From Cryptomeria japonica (lineage: Eukaryota; Streptophyta; Pinopsida; Cupressales; Cupressaceae), in contig NC_081414.1 in the NCBI RefSeq assembly GCF_030272615.1, positions 334,623,927 to 334,683,926 on the forward strand: 60,000 bases of DNA. Direction: 5' to 3'. Below are positions 57,401 through 60,000 of the stretch, one piece after another. The notes under the pieces are model-generated. The model searched no databases. It had not been told where the DNA came from and saw nothing but the letters and a program-made list of their open reading frames with translations. Positions within the stretch are counted from its first letter, which is position 1, and every line of letters starts with the position of its first letter. A program made the position numbers and the translations under genes.

Positions 57401-58140
57401 CTTATGTGCTCTTTTACATACAACTCTAATGACCATAAACATGAAAGTGGTGTTGATGTAGGCTAAGTAAGAGCATTGACCAAACTTCATCCATAAAATT
57501 CGAATTTGGGCAAATTTCAAATATTTTCATAAAATTCGTTGAAGTTAGCCTTTATATTCATCTAGCAAACACAAAACACATCATGACTTCTGGAATTGAA
57601 TTTCGAAAGTCAACTTGCAATGTTGGCAAAGCAAAATTTCTTTCTTTTGCATCTGTGTTATATCTTCTTGTTATCTCTTCTTCGTCTATATTTCAATATA
57701 ATTTATAATTATATATTTAATTTTATAATTGATATAAATTATAAATTCATATTTAAAATTGTTCTACTTGCCACAATTGTTTTCTAGACTTGATTGTGCA
57801 AACAACATGAACTGGAAATCTCACAAATCTAATTGTTCTATTTATTAATATATATTTAAATATTGAAAAATTTAAATTTATAATTAAATTTATTTATTTT
57901 ATTTTATAATTTTATTTTTTAACATTATTATTTAATTAATTAATATGTCAATATTCAATTTGCCATAATTATTTTCTTGATTCAAGTGTAAACAACATGG
58001 ACTGAAAATCTCACAATTGTAATTGTTCTAGTTATTAATATATTTAAATATTATTTTTTTTAATACAAAAAACAATGACTGCAAAATGTCGAAACCACAA
58101 AAAGTGGTAAACTGAAAAATTGCGAATACGAATTTAAAAA
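57107..58140. other. AT-rich spacer with a direct repeat
   Basis: No gene seen. A ~95-bp segment at 57,768-57,865 is repeated at 57,959-58,050 ('aatctcaca', 'taattgttcta.ttattaatata', 'tttaaata'). The sequence between is nearly pure A/T. Confidence 0.6.
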
Positions 58141-58217
58141 CTGCAAGACAGTCATTCCTGCGGCCAAAAAGAAATCATGGGATCACACAAAAATCCCCAT
58201 GGCAAACAGAAACATAT

Positions 58218-60000
58218 TTGAGGTTCACCCACAAGCACAAGGTGGGATCAACAAATAGATTTGAAGCCCTAAATTCTACACTATCCTATGCGATGGGAGC
58301 AAATTCAATCCCGATTACTCTGAATCAGACCTATAAAGAGGCGGCTAGGGCTCCAAGAGGTCCCCCAATCAACCTAAAGATTTCTAAATCTTTCAAAGAT
58401 AAAATAATCTCTGCATCTGTGCATGAGATTCTGATTGGTTTGGGAAATAAAGGAACCCTGGATCGGTACCTAGAAACCAAAAGGACTCTTCTATAAGGAA
58501 GGACAATTGGTGGCCGCCACAAAGATCAACTCAGAACTCTGCAAATTCTATTGCCACTGGAGAAAATTTGGTAAAATTAGGCAAAAGGCGAAATAGTGTT
58601 GAGTCTTTGCCAAAGCCACCAATGGCCCTTCCTCGGGCCATTATCCCTGGAAGTAAGATACAAAATCATAGTGGCAAGCAGCAAGCTACAATTCATAACA
58701 AATTGAATCAGAAAACAATTATTATAAGCAATCAGTATACGAATAGTCTTTGGGAGGATTACAAGAGACGAGGTCTGCTTGGTAAATGGTGCGAATATGG
58801 TGCCTCCACCAAGGAAATTATCCAGTGGTTGATCTCTGCGACCAAAGGATGGGTAAGTATTACAACCCTAGAAGACAATTATTTGTTTATTCATTGCAAT
58901 TCATCAGAATTAAGAGATAAAATACTTAATAATCAACCTAGATTCTTTAAAGGTTACTGCTTTTTCTTTTTTAAATGGCAGCCGAATTTCTCCCCTAAAA
59001 TATTCGAAAAATATTTAGTTCCCAGGTGGGTAGAATTACCTAACCTCCTAGGGGACTCACTTGGGGGTTTTGAAGGCTTAGAAGAAAATTTTAGAGATTC
59101 TGCAACTGTTAGGATCGTGGTAAAATTGCATATAAATGACATTAATTTTGAGCCTATTAAGATAATAACTAATCACTCGATGTATTTGGTTAAACCGAAA
59201 ATATATATAGGCAGGGTGGATCATAGGGAAGTAATCTTTCTAGATCTATCACATCCCAACCCTAAACAATAAAAAATGAGCCAAGTAACCTCCCCTGAGG
59301 ATAATGTAAGCATAACCTTCAACCCTGCTAGAGGCAGCTTCATCATAAAAACCAATGAGGAGGTAAAGACAATTAATATAGATCTGAGGAAAAAGGACAT
59401 AGATTTGATGGGCAGAAACCCTTGCCTAAGGAAACCCTAATCCAGGAATTAGAGGAAGGAGAAATTGCCTACGAAGATGCTGGCATATCTGAAATTCCCT
59501 CGTTGATGGATTTAGACATCCCGATTCCTACCATTGAAGAACAAACCCTCTTAAAATGGAGCCTAGAGTTACCCCCAAAAGAGAAAGTAGAAGTGGCACT
59601 GACTGGCTTAGAAAACCAGGGAATTGGGAGGGATTGTCAGCCCTCTATCATGGTAGAAAATGAATGTTCGGATTCACTAACTAATGATTCCCACAATACA
59701 GATATCAAGAAAATGGAGGAGTATTTAAGGAGAATTGTAGAGGAAAATAAGATCATCCTGGATTATGTGGGAAATGAAACAGTTGTCGATTTGATGGACA
59801 CTTTTATAGAAGAAGTTGTTGATGATGATGAGCTAGCCTATCAAAGAAGGCTTCTTATGACAAGGCTCTTGAAGGAAAAGGTCACGAAGGCAGAAACCCT
59901 AGAAGTTATGGATATTATGGAAAGGGAAATAGAAATAGAAGATGAAGACCTGGGATTAGCCAAAATAATAAAAGATATTGGATCCCCAGATTGTGCCAAA
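58218..60000 (+). pseudogene. L1-4: ORF1 with DUF4283 domain, runs off the window
   Basis: Three frames follow in order: 58,218-58,496 (TNRFEALNSTLSYAMGANSI); 58,500-59,272 with the DUF4283 core SLWEDYKRRGLLGKWCEYGA, then NYLFIHCNSSELRDKILNNQ, GYCFFFFKWQPNFSP and VPRWVELPNL; an in-frame TAA at 59,270 and continuation MSQVTSPEDN. A one-base shift near 59,400 moves to a frame open to position 60,000, with a Glu-rich tail (LIQELEEGEIAYEDAG, later MDIMEREIEIEDED). It is distinct in sequence from L1-1 ORF1. The zinc knuckle and ORF2 would lie beyond the window. Confidence 0.75.

Overview
This window is transposon-dominated plant nuclear DNA. I found no intact host gene. Old, stop-riddled Ty3/gypsy, Ty1/copia and L1-type elements are nested in one another, with AT-rich spacers between them. 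The decay level and the large gypsy elements carrying a plant mobile domain (PMD) gene suggest a very large plant genome, most likely a gymnosperm. That assignment is inference; no diagnostic host gene is present.

Layout. 1-5.6 kb: 3' end of a gypsy element (A) with a protease remnant, the integrase tail, an antisense two-exon PMD pseudogene, a polypurine tract and an LTR. 7.1-8.2 kb: solo LTR with matching target-site duplication. 9.07-12.67 kb: non-autonomous copia-type element with two ~810 bp LTRs and a reverse solo LTR nested inside. 14.2-24.65 kb: an L1 element (L1-1, ~8.8 kb, minus strand) inserted into an older L1 (L1-2) of the same orientation. L1-1 carries ORF1, ORF2 and an unexplained ORF downstream of its RNase H. 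24.8-28.4 kb: decayed plus-strand coding region of unknown family, split by an intact-looking 373 bp TRIM. 30.3-33.57 kb: LTR-like sequence, then the 3' tail of a third gypsy copy (C). 33.57-55.0 kb: the main gypsy element (B), whose 5' LTR doubles as the 3' LTR of copy C. 55.0-60 kb: an unrecognised exon, a solo LTR, an L1 5' fragment (L1-3), AT-rich sequence and the start of a further L1 (L1-4).

Element B has an LTR, a PBS, a 3.1 kb leader built largely from 21-bp repeats, gag, protease, a G-patch domain, RT, RNase H, a second (archaeal-like) RNase H and integrase. The second RNase H points to the Tat lineage. On the opposite strand, between pol and the 3' end, lies a two-exon gene for a PMD protein with an acidic linker and a coiled coil. 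Element A has the same antisense gene with an intron at the same place and phase, so it is part of the element family rather than a chance insertion. A ~5 kb copia element (Tork/TNT1-like, TSD TATCA) sits inside B's RT. No tRNA, rRNA, CRISPR or host CDS was supported.
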